NCBI RefSeq assembly: GCF_032854445.1
Contig: NC_088295.1
Location: 38,532,510-38,596,509, forward strand
Source: Liolophura sinensis
Taxonomy: Eukaryota > Mollusca > Polyplacophora > Chitonida > Chitonidae
DNA: 64,000 bases
Reading direction: 5' to 3'
Shown here: piece after piece, positions 26,103 to 37,048 of the stretch
How positions within the stretch are numbered: position 1 is the stretch's first letter
How the letters are laid out: each line of letters begins with the position of its first letter
Position numbers and translations under genes: made by a program
Notes under the pieces: generated by a model
What the model was told of the DNA's origin: nothing
Seen by the model: the letters and a program-made list of their open reading frames with translations, nothing else
The model's database searches: none

Positions 26103-26260
26103 GGAGAACTCTTGGGAGTGGGATCAATTTGGCCTCAGATGAGCCTGGAAAGTCCTGTTTTATGGACGGAGCGTATTGACTAAAGTTTCAACACCATGCC
26201 CGGGTTTTGTGTCAGGCCGTTACATTGGGACGTCAGCGTATCAGCAGCGAATCGATAGTG
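26103..26260 (+). other. Near-identical 158-bp block, copy II member
   Basis: One substitution against 18314-18471. Immediately after it, copy II lacks about 115 bp that copy I has, then the similarity resumes at 'attgttcagctg'. See the copy I entry for the reading frames. Confidence 0.8.
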
Positions 26261-26316
26261 TGTACTCCTGTATTGTTCAGCTGATGACTTGTTATCTTAC
26301 TGATGAAGCTTGCTGA

Positions 26317-26700
26317 GTGACAAAGTCCACAGCTATTGAATGCACCGACTTTTGTATCTGGGAACTTCATGATCAGTTAGCATTATACTCAAATTGTTCA
26401 TGTAGATGCCTCAAAACAGTAGAAATTTACACATTTCATTCTCTCTCCATGACAGATCATCGCACCTACCGATGCTATTTTCAGTCGAAAGACACCTGGT
26501 TTTGTAATCCGTGTTACCCAAACGAGCAAATTTATAACAACATCTCTATCAGCGAATTCGGTCAAGTCTTGCCGGTACTCCCCTTTCGTTCAGTTACAAC
26601 GACAAGATACGACTTACAATTAATTCTACAGTCGTTTCCATTGGTCAATCTGGATTGTTATAATTATCCATCCGATTCGCATTGTGAGCTCTTTCATTAG
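26317..26700 (+). CDS. Cysteine-rich extracellular-type coding segment, unknown family (partial)
   Basis: This is the longest open frame in the window outside repeats (about 127 codons, ending TAG). It has no ATG at its left edge and is probably an exon, so its true 5' limit is unknown. The peptide has about ten cysteines, several paired (CSCRC, CNPC), sequons NCS and NIS, no membrane span and few lysines, which suits a secreted or extracellular domain. It lies inside duplication copy II, downstream of the conserved block and upstream of the other glycoprotein-like fragments, so it may belong to the same gene. Copy I has no open counterpart that I could find, because its sequence diverges and holds a SINE there. 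I do not recognise the fold. Confidence 0.35.
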   Translation: MTKSTAIECTDFCIWELHDQLALYSNCSCRCLKTVEIYTFHSLSMTDHRTYRCYFQSKDTWFCNPCYPNEQIYNNISISEFGQVLPVLPFRSVTTTRYDLQLILQSFPLVNLDCYNYPSDSHCELFH

Positions 26701-27208
26701 ATGTAGTAGATGGAATGATACGGGTCTCTGCGTGAGGACAGTCCACCTCCTCACGCACGACGTCTTAAGCAGAATCAAATCCACATTAGACATCATATTT
26801 TGAGATTAAATTTATTCAGGAAAGTCTTACTTGAAAATCTTTTTAGATACAGTTTGTCCGATGATAATGTCTTCAATTAACTTATACTGATACGGTGGAG
26901 TTTTGCAGGTCCAATGATGCAAAACGCGGCGCGTTATATAGGTTCTATTTAAGAGTTTACCATTCATAAATTATGAAAGGGAGTTCTACACCGATAACGA
27001 CAGGACTCATTCCAAACACAACCTAAAGCCATAGTACTAAAGGACCAAGTATAGAATTGTTATAGTAGTAAATAATGTTGGTAACATGAAAGAGAAGAAC
27101 AGTCATCGCTTTTTTAGACATTCCGAGCAAGACATCCAAATCAACTTTCGAACTCGTGGTCGGTAAATAATTTCCAGATCCAGTAAAAATACAGGTTTTT
27201 GCAACTAG

Positions 27209-27424
27209 GCTTTGAAAACAGTCATAAAAACAGTACATGTTGATGTACTTAATATAGATGGCTATACACTCCGGATTAAGAGGAATTACACAGAGGTGAC
27301 AACCACGATGCAGATGTCCAGATCTCCTGCAATCTTTGTCGACCAGTGTGCCAACAAGAGTGTTATATTCACAGTAAAAGTGAAGAAACTTAGAGTGAAG
27401 GTGTTTGACAGACCATTGTCCTAG
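27209..27424 (+). CDS. Coding-like segment in copy II, unknown product (partial)
   Basis: The frame is open for about 70 codons to TAG, right after an acceptor-like 'tttttgcaactag' (27196-27208). The peptide includes the sequons NYT and NKS and a basic C-terminal part (KVKKLRVKVFDR). It alternates hydrophobic and charged residues like a beta-rich ectodomain, which is only an impression. No family is recognised. Confidence 0.25.
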   Translation, partial: ALKTVIKTVHVDVLNIDGYTLRIKRNYTEVTTTMQMSRSPAIFVDQCANKSVIFTVKVKKLRVKVFDRPLS

Positions 27425-28081
27425 AACATCTAACGTTCAAACTTAGCCCTTACTGGTTCCTCTACTGCTTTACGTTAAACAGCTTGTCTCGTTTTGAACC
27501 TTAGTTATTTCCTGTCCTCCTTTTTATATATGATCTGTATGCTATATGACTCTCCAAATAATGAAATATGTTAAAATGTGAATTGCTTTCTGGTGACCTC
27601 GTGCTCCAACACAAAAAACTACACTCAAACAACGTTTACAAAAAAAACAGAAAATATATGGACTTGATGTCTAAACTCTTTTCTAAGCTGTTGTCATGAT
27701 AACATAAAATGACGTTTATCTATGACATTTCTGTTTTACATATTTATGCTTTTGATTTTTGTTTGTTTAGAAATTTGCGTGTGCAAACAAGGCAGTAAAA
27801 TAAAGAAATTTGTTTCTTCAATTTCCAGCGGCTGTCATCACAGGGTGGGACACTAAAACAGGGCTTCAACAGAGAGCAACTTCCTGCTTTGCTTTTTGAA
27901 TTTTGATTGGAATCACCCACATCTATATTACTGAAACTGAAGAAGATATGCTCAGTAAATGTCAAAACTATGTGCCATCTGATAGCTTTGCTTTATGAAT
28001 AATGGGATCAATTTGTAGATCCCGGATATGAGCAAAGTGTCGTGTCGTTGAAGTCATAAGTATTCTTCTTCATCAGGTGAG

Positions 28082-28193
28082 TTTCCCCGGGGCCCTGTCC
28101 GGTTTTCTCCCACCGTAATGCTGGCCGCCGTCGTATAACTGACATATTCTTGAGTACGGCGAAACCATCAATCAAAAAGATAAATAAATAAAT
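28082..28193 (+). repeat. SINE family B, 3' half
   Basis: It runs from 'ccggggccctgtccgg' through 'ctggccgccgtcgtataact' and 'attcttgagtacggcg' to an (aaat)n tail. The head is missing and copy I lacks the insertion. Confidence 0.85.
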
Positions 28194-28395
28194 ATTTATC
28201 AGATTGTCTTTTCTCCATCACATTAGCTACGGGTTTTCACCTTAAAGTCAGAGAAAATTGCTGAAGTAAACAAAATGACGGCATTTTTTTATTTGCAGCA
28301 GGTGGGTACGTTCACAAAAGAAACTTGCATTAAAATTTTCGATTAGTTTTGAGCCGTCCATTAACAAATATGGCAAATCATATGGACAAGGTTAG

Positions 28396-28599
28396 GTGGC
28401 CATCCAAAAATCAAGACATTTTGTCATTCGTATCGGTGTATTTTCTGCACTGCAGGATAGTATTGTGAGAAAAAAATGTCAGGAAATGCAAGACAAATTT
28501 GACGATGATACCTTGAATTGTCATGCAAAACTGACGTGGAAAGACCTGTACACTCTTAATGCCAGACATTCTCAGAGCAATGCTTTCCGGTTAGTATAA
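28396..28599 (+). CDS. Coding-like segment in copy II, unknown product (partial)
   Basis: This 67-codon open frame ends at a donor-like 'cg/gttagta' (about 28588). The peptide contains the TWKDLYTLNARHSQSN motif that is conserved with copy I. A pyrimidine-rich stretch ending 'atgacag' follows 47 bp later, which would be a very short intron for a mollusc. Conservation of the peptide motif between paralogues, with changes mostly conservative (TWKH/TWKD, NVRH/NARH), supports former coding capacity. The family is unknown. Confidence 0.35.
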   Translation: MAIQKSRHFVIRIGVFSALQDSIVRKKCQEMQDKFDDDTLNCHAKLTWKDLYTLNARHSQSNAFRLV

Positions 28600-28651
28600 C
28601 ACAAAAGATTTTTTTTCTTTCTTTCTCTTATGACAGCCACTGTGGGTGTAG

Positions 28652-28867
28652 GATGCAGGGACTCCCGAATTTATTCTGGCGAACTTTTCCACGCATGACA
28701 AAGCTTTTGTTGATGGAAGGCAATTGGTGTCCAGTGACCTTCATGTAAGACTCCACGACGGAGTATTGTCGACCGACAATTTCTATCAATTCACTCCAAA
28801 AAATGGATGCATGAGAATTTTGAAAATTCACTGTCTGAAAGTGGTACAGAACCCACATCTCATGTGA
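28652..28867 (+). CDS. Coding-like segment in copy II, unknown product (partial)
   Basis: The frame is open for 71 codons to TGA, with a TAG directly upstream at 28649-28651, where copy I has CAG. The peptide includes PEFILANFSTHDKAFVDGR and RLHDGVLSTDNFYQFTPK, with a sequon (NFS) and two cysteines. The copy I counterpart has two stops. The minus strand is also open across the region (28628-28858), so strand is inferred from order and from the downstream membrane segment. No family recognised. Confidence 0.35.
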   Translation, partial: DAGTPEFILANFSTHDKAFVDGRQLVSSDLHVRLHDGVLSTDNFYQFTPKNGCMRILKIHCLKVVQNPHLM

Positions 28868-29179
28868 CGAAATGATTGAAAGACAAACAGCTTATCGACA
28901 GCCATGAGCAGCTGCAGGTTGATCTACAACCGCTATTTCCGCTCTGAGTAACCCCTGATCCTGTGCGAGTTAGTCCACAGAAACTACAATGGCAAATATG
29001 TGCAGCACATTGCCAGTTTTAATAGCAGTTAGGTGTTCAAGTATATACAGATCTGACTCTGTTTAGAGGCGCAAACAGGCAAATTCCACTCAAAGATGTC
29101 AAAACAAAAGTTAGAATGTTGATTCACTAATGGTGTAAATATGCACCATTCCGGGTGCTTTTATTCTATTTCAATTTGT

Positions 29180-29481
29180 TGAAGTTACGGCTTGGAGGGG
29201 GAGTTTGTGAAGAGGGCCTGTTTATTGGCTACATCTGCAGGCAGCCTCAGCTTTACAGCCGTTAGATTTATTTCCCTCATCTTCAGAGTTCGCTTCCGTT
29301 CTGAGCTGTATATAGGTAAGCAGTACTCGAGCTTTACCTTGCAAACGTGTCTTCCACTGGACAATTCTACCAAAGTGATTTTCCACTACAAAAGATCCTC
29401 TGTTCATAGGAATACGGACAACACCTTCCGAACACGAACCGTAAAACCGCCGGCCTACCATTTTATACCATAGGTCCAATT
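29180..29481 (+). CDS. Coding-like segment in copy II, unknown product (partial)
   Basis: A single open frame of over 90 codons ends TAG just after the peptide PPAYHFIP. It contains EGEFVKRACLLATSA, a hydrophobic stretch (SFTAVRFISLIFRVRF), the sequon NST and the shared ending TVKPPAYHFIP. Copy I conserves both halves in separate frames. The sequence immediately downstream (29482-29577) stays almost identical to copy I even though it is not in this frame. The family is unknown and a minus-strand frame is open as well. Confidence 0.35.
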
Positions 29482-29701
29482 AAGCCAATGGCTCCCTTAT
29501 TGTCCTATCTTGACAAGAATGGGCAGAAGTTATGGTTCAGTACATGGGATCTTCTTTGACATAAACGTTTTACGACGCCCCCCACACTGTATTTATGCAA
29601 GGAGAGCTATTAAAAGTTGTTTTCTAGTCGTGTAGCCAATGTAGTGAGTCCAGTCTGAGTGAATGTGGTCTGGTATTATTGACACATTCCAAGCAAGACT
29701 T

Positions 29702-30124
29702 GTCTCATGTGAGGTGTGTTCTCAGAACGTATCGACCAATAGTTACATTAATGCTACCTTGGACGTGATATATTGCACCCATGGTCGCATCAGCGTCTGT
29801 GTCTGTGTGTCGTAACACATCTGCCTTCATTGTGTCAGAGCGGCGGCACGTATGGTCATTTACGGCCAGACGAATGCTGTCGCTGTCGGACAATACAACC
29901 AATACTGGACAAGTTACCCAGGCTTGCAACACACCATATTGGTTTTACCACACCGTATTTATTATGACTTTCCCATGAAATGTCTTCGACCAGAAATAGA
30001 TATCTTTCCATGTACTGAAAATGTGACGGTGAAGCGAACGTTAGGTATATCCGGAAACATTCTAGCTGAAATGGTCCGTCCGATAAATCATTCAGAAACA
30101 TTCAAAATGGGCGACATCATATAA
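29702..30124 (+). pseudogene. Glycoprotein-like segment in copy II with a probable frameshift
   Basis: An upstream frame carries NVSTNSYINATLDVIYCTH (sequons NVS, NST-like and NAT) and stops soon after. Near 29858 this copy has one T fewer than copy I, and in the resulting frame 29852-30124 reads GQTNAVAVGQYNQYW and goes on to CTENVTVKRTL and NHSETF, ending at TAA. The density of sequons and spaced cysteines fits an extracellular glycoprotein. With the one-base difference the two parts cannot be read together, so I call it a pseudogene unless a splice junction lies between. No family assigned. Confidence 0.4.
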
Positions 30125-30641
30125 ACGAGACTCTTTAGTTTCTTGGTATTAAAGACAGATTAACATGCACACGGAATATAAAGGAAACATTTAATTACTC
30201 TCTCAACACATTTTACTTAATTTTTAATTAGTTAACGGAAGTTAGAAATTCCACATTGATGTCTTAAAAGTGTCAATTAAAGATGAGCACGTATGAAAAG
30301 AATAAAGTATGATACATTTTGACTGGACAGTACACTTATTCTTGGTACATCTTGGAAAAGTGCGTCTAAATATCTTGTAAATATACACCCATGTGAAATT
30401 AGGCACGATTACTTGCAAAAAACAACAAGCAGAATAGGACCCCCTGCAACTACTTGAGAAATCCTCCAACCCAACCCCAACCCCTACCCTGCTAACTCGC
30501 CCCGGTATGTGGTCTCCTCGGTTTGCGGTTGAAGTTGTTACGTAACAGGTGTAACCTATGAAATAAGTAAAAATATTCGTTACTAATGGTCAGCCTGCAG
30601 AACGCCGTTAAATGCACATGGTGATATCCTTTTCTGTCAAA

Positions 30642-30992
30642 TGTTGGTGTTTGAGTGATTGAGTGAGTGAGTGAGAGCTTGGGGTTTAACGTCGTACTCA
30701 ACAATTTTTCAGTCATATGACAACGAAGGAATCCTCAGGGTGTATGTAATGTGCCTTCTTGTCGCAGGACGGATTTCTACCGCTTTTTTATCTAGTGTTG
30801 CTTCACTGAGACGACTTACCGAAGGCAAGTAAGCTGACCCGCCTGAGCCACTATACTGATACGGGTCAACCAGTCGTTGCACTATCCCCTTCGTGCTGAA
30901 CGCCAAGCGAGGAAGTTAAAGCTTCCTCTTTTAAAGTCTTAGGTGTGATTCGACCCAGGATTGATCCTGGATCTACCGCTCCTGTTGGTGTT
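30642..30992 (-). repeat. SINE family A1, 5'-truncated, with 10-bp target-site duplication
   Basis: The body (30652-30982) lies between two exact copies of 'tgttggtgtt' (30642-30651 and 30983-30992). On the minus strand it lacks the A box and starts near the B-box-like 'ggatcaatcc'. The tail faces left and runs into (gagt)n. It lies in the 1.3-kb segment of copy II that copy I lacks. Confidence 0.9.
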
Positions 30993-31574
30993 GAAAGTGC
31001 TGTCTTACGAATTATACCGTGAATATATAAACTGTATGACAGTGTTTTTAAAAGACCTTTATTACGGAGCTAAATTGATAACTGATTTGCTTTTAGCTGA
31101 AGTAAATAACATTGAGGTTTCAATGGAAGAATACCTCATATAATCTACCTAGATTTACTACAGTATATATTTAAACTAAACTTATCTGATATGTAGATGA
31201 AGAAAATATGAAGAAATATCAAAAAAAAAAATCTTGAGTGGTTCAAATTACACCAACCCTCCTCCCTTTAAATCACTTTGTTAAGCATTAAAAATCTATG
31301 CCTTGACATGAATCGAACTCGTGATCATATTCATCACAAAGATAACACTGTACCAGTTCTAACAATGTGATAAAATTCCTGAAATATCATGGTGAGTGTA
31401 GAATCCCACTGAACATCAACATTTTCTTTTTCGATTTATAAAAATATGATTGCGTGAAGCAACGTGCTACTTATAGCTCACAACTTCCTAACTAGACGTC
31501 GATTATGTGGAAATGATTTTGGTTCACGTAATCATGTTTTTGTTATGAAAGGAGTTCCCTTAGGAAAAAGCTTT

Positions 31575-31597
31575 AAAACAGCAGAATCTGCTGTTTT
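31575..31597. repeat. Perfect 11-bp inverted repeat
   Basis: 'aaaacagcaga' and 'tctgctgtttt' are exact complements around a single A. It sits at the right edge of the 1.3-kb segment specific to copy II, which may mark an insertion or repair boundary. Confidence 0.8.
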
Positions 31598-31913
31598 CTA
31601 ATAAAACAAAAAGTATAAATCACATCACTCCAATTTTCCACACATATATTCTTTAGTAGTTGTATATCACAGTCAAATACGTTTTTTTTTCATGAAAAAA
31701 TACACCTATGTGCTGCACTGAAGTGGTATGATTTCTTGTCTAGTTGAAAGGGATCATTTACAGTTACATTGTAATGAAGTGCAAGACAACCTGAACCAGA
31801 AGACATTGGAACAACAAGTCTAAAACAGGAAATAACAGACATTCTACAGACAAAGAGAAACGATTGTAGTCACCTTATCGTTCCGATGCCATATAACAGT
31901 ACATGTTGATCTG

Positions 31914-32040
31914 GGCCCAGTTTCACAAAGCGGCGCACGACATTATTTTATCGCACATTTGTAGTACGCTATTTTGTAGGTCACTTTAATCGTACCACTG
32001 GCCTATATGTGTGATTATGGTAGGGAACAGTCCCCATAAA
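31914..32040 (+). mobile_element. GGGCCC foldback element, half copy
   Basis: It starts with 'gggcccagtttcacaaagcg', followed by 'gtagtacgctattttgtagg' and 'aatcgtaccactggcc'. The interior is the reverse complement of part of the element at 37049, which identifies the two as opposite readings of one foldback family. The matching right terminus is absent. Confidence 0.6.
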
Positions 32041-32203
32041 AAGTCAAGTGGGGAGTAGGAGGTAAAGGGTCATGGCCGAGTCGTTATGTTGCTTGTCTAA
32101 CAACCCTTTGTTATTTTAGCTATTGGTTCAATCAGAGCCACGCCGTTCTTCCCTCAGGCCTTGGTGACCCACAGGGCGCTTAATGCTGTTTGGGTAGACT
32201 TAT

Positions 32204-32530
32204 ATGAAGTTCGCTGGAGATCAGTTGCGGCCCACCTTAGCTCACTTTGTGAGTGCAAATCTATATGACACATGTGGAAAGTCAAGGGTCTGTAAATGGT
32301 TATGGTTTACCACCTACTGCAAACTTTACAAACATCCTTATCAAACCAATAGAGAACTAAAACGTCTTGTATGGGTACACAAACATTTTTGCTATATCTG
32401 GCCCTTATACGTCACCCTTGGTGTTGTTTGCATAATTCTTGTCAATGTTGGTAGAAGACGCAAAAACAAGGTGTCAAGTAAGAGACAGAAACGGATGAAA
32501 TCGCTCATCATTACCGAGGACAAGACGTAA
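32204..32530 (+). CDS. C-terminal segment of a predicted single-pass membrane protein
   Basis: The frame is open for 108 codons, ending TAA. The first 60 or so residues hold cysteines in DTCGKSRVCKW and TTYCKLY. Residues about 66-86 (FCYIWPLYVTLGVVCIILVNV) form a clear membrane span, directly followed by a strongly basic tail (RRRKNK, then KRQKRMK) ending in about ten mixed residues. By the positive-inside rule the C-terminus is cytosolic, as in type I surface proteins. An ATG opens this stretch, but the segment is more likely a last exon, since extracellular-type fragments precede it in copy II. The copy I counterpart (23072) is broken. The downstream 3' region is conserved between copies. 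The family is not recognised; a receptor or an envelope-like glycoprotein would fit equally poorly or well. Confidence 0.5.
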   Translation: MKFAGDQLRPTLAHFVSANLYDTCGKSRVCKWLWFTTYCKLYKHPYQTNRELKRLVWVHKHFCYIWPLYVTLGVVCIILVNVGRRRKNKVSSKRQKRMKSLIITEDKT

Positions 32531-32896
32531 TTCCATCAGCAATGTCATACACCTGGGTGTTCAGCGTAAACAAGATGACTTAAGAGCTGATATGTCCTTT
32601 GGGAGAGGTTTATTTGGCTCTGTATCAGATCTGAGTCATTTTGGGTTTTCTCAATAACACCCCTGTAAATCGTCTGTCTGCCGCGTGGGGTCGGGAAATG
32701 AATCGTCTGTGGGTAGACTTCAGAGTGATCTGTCGGTGTCAGGATAAGACGATTTGAGTCAATATTTGGAGTACCCATCTCATCAACACTTCGGTGGCAC
32801 CAAGAGTGGAAAATAAGAAGTGAGTATGTAGGAGCCCGATCTCAACAAACCACCAGGATGCCGCTTCCGTCCTATTGATCCTACATCCAACTCTTT

Positions 32897-32985
32897 CCCC
32901 GGGTTTCCTCCCACCATGATGCTCACTTCCGATCTATAAGGGAAATATTCTTGAGTACGGCGTAAAACACATATCTAATGAACAA
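32897..32985 (+). repeat. SINE family B, 3' fragment
   Basis: 'ccccgggtttcctcccacca', then 'gggaaatattcttgag' and 'tacggcgtaaaaca'. It interrupts the conserved 3' region of copy II, while copy I continues without it. Confidence 0.8.
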
Positions 32986-33080
32986 GTACATATATTCAAT
33001 TCTGTCGTATGTAGAAAACTTCTGTTGCTCAGTGATTGCTCTGTTTGTTGTCGGCCTATGTCCACTGTGTATATCGTTAT

Positions 33081-33640
33081 TAAAGGTTAAAGTTACTTAT
33101 ATCTAAGAAGGTCAACAAAAGCAAACATTTCTCCTATATAGACGATTCTTTGAGTGGACATTTTCTCTTAAATCAAAGTATAAATCAAAGTGAATACCAC
33201 CCACTGTAAATTAAATTGAAACAATCTGAGGCATCAGGACTCCATTAAGAAAGTTGTGGACATAAACAGGCCTGGAACTGAAGATAAGATAGCCTACTGT
33301 AAACTTTTATCAGGTCTTTCTCTTTCGTATTTTGTAAATTATTGTAAATTTTTAGCCATTAAAAAAACCTTCAACGTGTATACTTTTTCACACGATTATT
33401 AGTTTTTGCCTCTGCTTGTTGGTCGAAACAACGTTACAGCGGTTACCATTAAAAGGAATTCTAGTTTTCTTTGGTGGGAAATGTGGATGATTGCCAGGAA
33501 GTCTTGAATTCTAAACAGTTTGGTCGAGAAACCAATCAAGAGAATCGATGTGACCGCCTAGTCAGTATACATACATTTTTAAGACTGGAAATGGAAAACT
33601 GTAACAGGGCTATTTGGCTACACATTTAAACACAAAACAA
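33081..33640. other. Unassigned sequence
   Basis: AT-rich sequence between the duplication and the first recognisable satellite relics. Nothing else seen. Confidence 0.4.
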
Positions 33641-35147
33641 TTACCAGGAAATACTTCTGCAGTTCCATTGCTCGTGCAGTTTTTATGATAGGAAATGCAT
33701 CCTCCATAAGTCTAATGCTGTTATCTTCCTATGTACAGTAGCTCTACATAAATTTAAGGAATAGCTGTGGAAATTTTACATTGATACATTCTTTATGTTG
33801 CGAACTGGGTCCCTTTTCACATATGGAAATTCTTGAAGAGCCTATCCTCTTTTATGTTCATTTCCTTTTATCCTCTTTTCGGTCCTACGTAAATAATGAA
33901 TGACAGGAAATAAAACTCTCCCTAGCGTAAGCTACTGTTAATTTTCATAACACTCAAGCACTTATCAAATCGTAGGAAGGTATGTAAACATTATGTTTCA
34001 ATGCGTCTAATATATTGAGAAATGGGTCCACTTCTGCATCCCAGACAGTGTAAGATATTCTTGTCTTCCTGTCTAAGACTTCCTGTATGATGCATCGTGT
34101 TACAGGAAATGAGTTAATTTATAGAAATCACCTGAACATGTATGTGGATATCTTTCCTGCGTGCGTTTTGCTATCATGGAAAATATATTATTCACTACTA
34201 CAGTAAAGTGCTATTTTCTCTACTTATACAATTAAAAAGTGTATAAAACACAAAGGTTGTGAACATCGAACTTGATACTTATTACACGGTTGGAAATGTA
34301 CCCATTCTCATTACATAAGATAACTATTTTCCACAGGGAAATCTTGATCACCAGGAATGCTTGCGAATTGCTTTTCCTTCTGGGTCGTCTGACAGAAAGG
34401 CATCATAACATACATCATATAGTATGTAAATTTTGGTTAAAGTTTGGTCTTTTTATCGCCAAGAAAGGATTCATTTCTAAACCAAAAAGGAAAAAGAAAA
34501 ATGTGAAATTATACGCTCTCATAGTGCTCTTTTGGCTGCATGCACAAAAATACCATCAGGCAGGTTTTACAATCCTACTAGCATCTGATTTTCCAGTTTT
34601 CAAAATAGGAAGTAGTCCCTTCCTTAACATCTGACAGAGCAGATATTCACCATTACGCATGAAATATCAAGATTCGTCGTACAGATTTTCCATTGATTCG
34701 TCCTCTACAGTGAAAAAAAGAACATTTTGGGGTGAGAGCTTATGCTGAATCTTTCTGGTATATCGCGTGGTAGGAAAAAAAGCTCTCCCTTGCATCTGAT
34801 ACTGCTAATTCCCAATATACATTAAGGCTAAACAACCACAAGGAAGATATGTAAATCTCATGTCTCCTTAAGTATTTCTCGGTTTGAAAGGGGACAATTT
34901 CTCGCATCAGCGAATACCAGAAAAGGTTAAAAAGTTCCTTTTTACGGACCCTGTTTGATGATACATGTAGATGTATCCCTCCGTAGCATCCGATAAAGTT
35001 ACATTATACATCATGTCTAAATAAATTCCATGAAGTGTTTTAATTCTTCTTTTCTGTGTGGATATTGTGATTCGAAGAGGATCCTTCCCTTGCATCAGAC
35101 CGTACTAATTTCAGATACACATAAACGGTAAGGAAATAGTTGGAAGA

Positions 35148-35228
35148 ATTTATTTATTTATTTATTTATGTTTATTTATTTATTTATTTATTTATTTATT
35201 ATTTATTTATTTATTTATTATTTATTTG
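35148..35228. repeat. (TTTA)n microsatellite
   Basis: About 20 imperfect TTTA units with two one-base slips. Confidence 0.95.
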
Positions 35229-35593
35229 GTTGAAAACTGATTCCTGGCTGCACAGTTCCTTTCTTTGCAGACCTTGTATGGTGGGGATGCATCCCTTCCT
35301 AACGTGATAGCGCTAATTTACAATATACATCAGCCCAAAACAAATGCGAGGAAAAAAAATTGAAAATCTTACCATAATCTAAGCCATGTTGTTACGATCC
35401 CCGTCTTTAAATATTGTATTATATTTTTTTAACTTTAAATGACCTACATTTTCCCCTCTGTGTACGTTATAGCCAGCACTGTGATTCAGTAGAGTTTAGT
35501 GTCATTGTACATAGGGTATACATTCTGGAAATATGTATCGGTGTTGTAAGCATGTTTACGATCAAAGCATTCAAAATTTTCCTTACGTTAGTC

Positions 35594-35625
35594 TATAAAT
35601 ATGAGCGACTCAGTTGTGAAACTCG
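35594..35625 (+). promoter_or_regulatory. Possible TATA promoter
   Basis: TATAAATA at 35594-35601 is followed about 30 bp later by 'ctcgcagtcattc', a plausible start region. The 28-bp repeats begin at that very point, so they would form the first transcribed sequence. Confidence 0.3.
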
Positions 35626-35740
35626 CAGTCATTCATTCAAGTCCACTTGTGAGCAGTCATTCATTCAAGTCCACTTGTGAGCAATCATTCATTCAAGTCC
35701 ACTTGTGAGCAGTTATTTACTCAGGTCCATTTGAGAGCAG
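35626..35740 (+). repeat. 28-bp minisatellite, four units
   Basis: 'cagtcattcattcaagtcca' + 'cttgtgag' starts at 35626, 35654, 35682 and 35710. The last unit is diverged. Confidence 0.9.
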
Positions 35741-37048
35741 TCTTATTTACTGTCATTCACTGTGAAAGATTTTGCTGGGTTTGGAGATACTGAGAAATTA
35801 CACATTCACTGGCAGTTGGAGAATATACCACTTATCGGACTGTCAGCCGTAGACCGAGGAATTCATCTTAACTGTGGATTATATTTACGTGGACTGACTC
35901 GGCTTTGGAAGCGAGTGCTTTTCAGATATAAAAGATGTAAGCACAAAATAAAAACCATGAAGGGTTCCACAGTTCTATTCTCAGTGTTGTATGTATAAAG
36001 GGAAATGGTTCCTTTCTGGTTTTTGCCTTGTCCATTGCAACTTTATACAATGTAAATATTTACAGTGGTTTTAAATATGTTCTCTTGATGTATCACTTGT
36101 GGTCGGTACACTTGGAGAGTTATGTTCTTTTTGTCCTTGCTTGTAGTATATGATGGAAATGAATCACTGCCCAGCATGTGACAGTGCTAGTATGTAGCAT
36201 GTAATAAGCGCAAAACTAATACCACTGAAAAATGTAACATTCGTGCCTCTATACATCAAAAGTGGTGGAAAATGGGTCCTCTGAGAATACAAAAAGGGTT
36301 GCGCAGACATTTCATTGCTGGCCTTCTACATGTATAGTGGCTGGTACATCCCTCCCACGTGTTTATTGTACCAAACATCCATTAGCACAAAACAAATCTA
36401 AGGAAGGAATCTTTCCTCTGTTGATATTTAACGATAACAAATCAGTTCATTTATCGATATTAAAGACACTCTGGGGAGTTCTGCTGATCTTTTCTGCATG
36501 AAAGGAAGGCGAGTCACACATATCTTCCGTTAGTGCTAATTTTAAAATACTGTTCAGCACCAAATAAATGTCACATTCAATATCATTAACAGGGGTCAAA
36601 CTCGAGCTTATTTCCATCGTGTATGTCAGGCAAGAATAAGGGATTACTTGAAATGGTTGACCTGACCCCTATAATCAGATAGTGCTAACTTTACAACTTA
36701 CATCAGCAAGTCTACCAATCAAATGCTGGCAAATAAGCTCCACTTCAGATCGAAAAATACTTCGCGAGGTTGTCTTTCTTTTATCTTCCTTAATAATGTG
36801 CAACAGGAAACTGATACCTGCCTAACGTGTAATAGTGCTAATATGCAATACACATCAGCACCAAGCAAATACCAAAAACCAGGGATGTGATAGCCTTAAA
36901 ACAATTCCAAAATCTGATAGTGCTATTTGTCTACACACACAAGCACAAAAAATACCTAGAATCCTAAATTTATGTTGTTCATGCAGTCTTAAAATCAAAT
37001 AGGGGCCCCTTTCTGATATATGAAATCGCAAATTTCCTGTATACATCT

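Larger units (their letters stand above)
23990..33080 (+). repeat. Tandem duplication, copy II (gene-sized unit)
   Basis: The unit is collinear with 17.05-23.8 kb. It is longer because of insertions not found in copy I: a full SINE B (25406-25660), a SINE B fragment (28082), about 1.3 kb at 30250-31565 carrying a SINE A1, a foldback half-element at 31914, and a SINE B fragment at 32897. Its coding-like segments have fewer stops than copy I. Both copies end in 'tgtccactgt(g)tatat', where copy I then runs into the TA repeat. Confidence 0.85.
35410..35995 (+). mobile_element. Non-satellite insertion carrying its own promoter-like start
   Basis: Satellite spacer sequence stops near 'gtctttaaa' (35402-35411) and resumes near 'aaagggaaatgg' (35997-36008), so about 590 bp appears inserted into a decayed monomer. 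The insert holds a TATA box, a 28-bp minisatellite and a 78-codon ORF (35762-35998) of no recognised family. Its ends show no obvious terminal repeats. Confidence 0.4.

Noticed and set aside
34272-34634. 120-codon ORF with basic stretch KPKRKKKN
   Set aside because: It lies in decayed satellite and AT-rich sequence, shows no splice signals or paralogue, and its lysines come from an A-rich tract.
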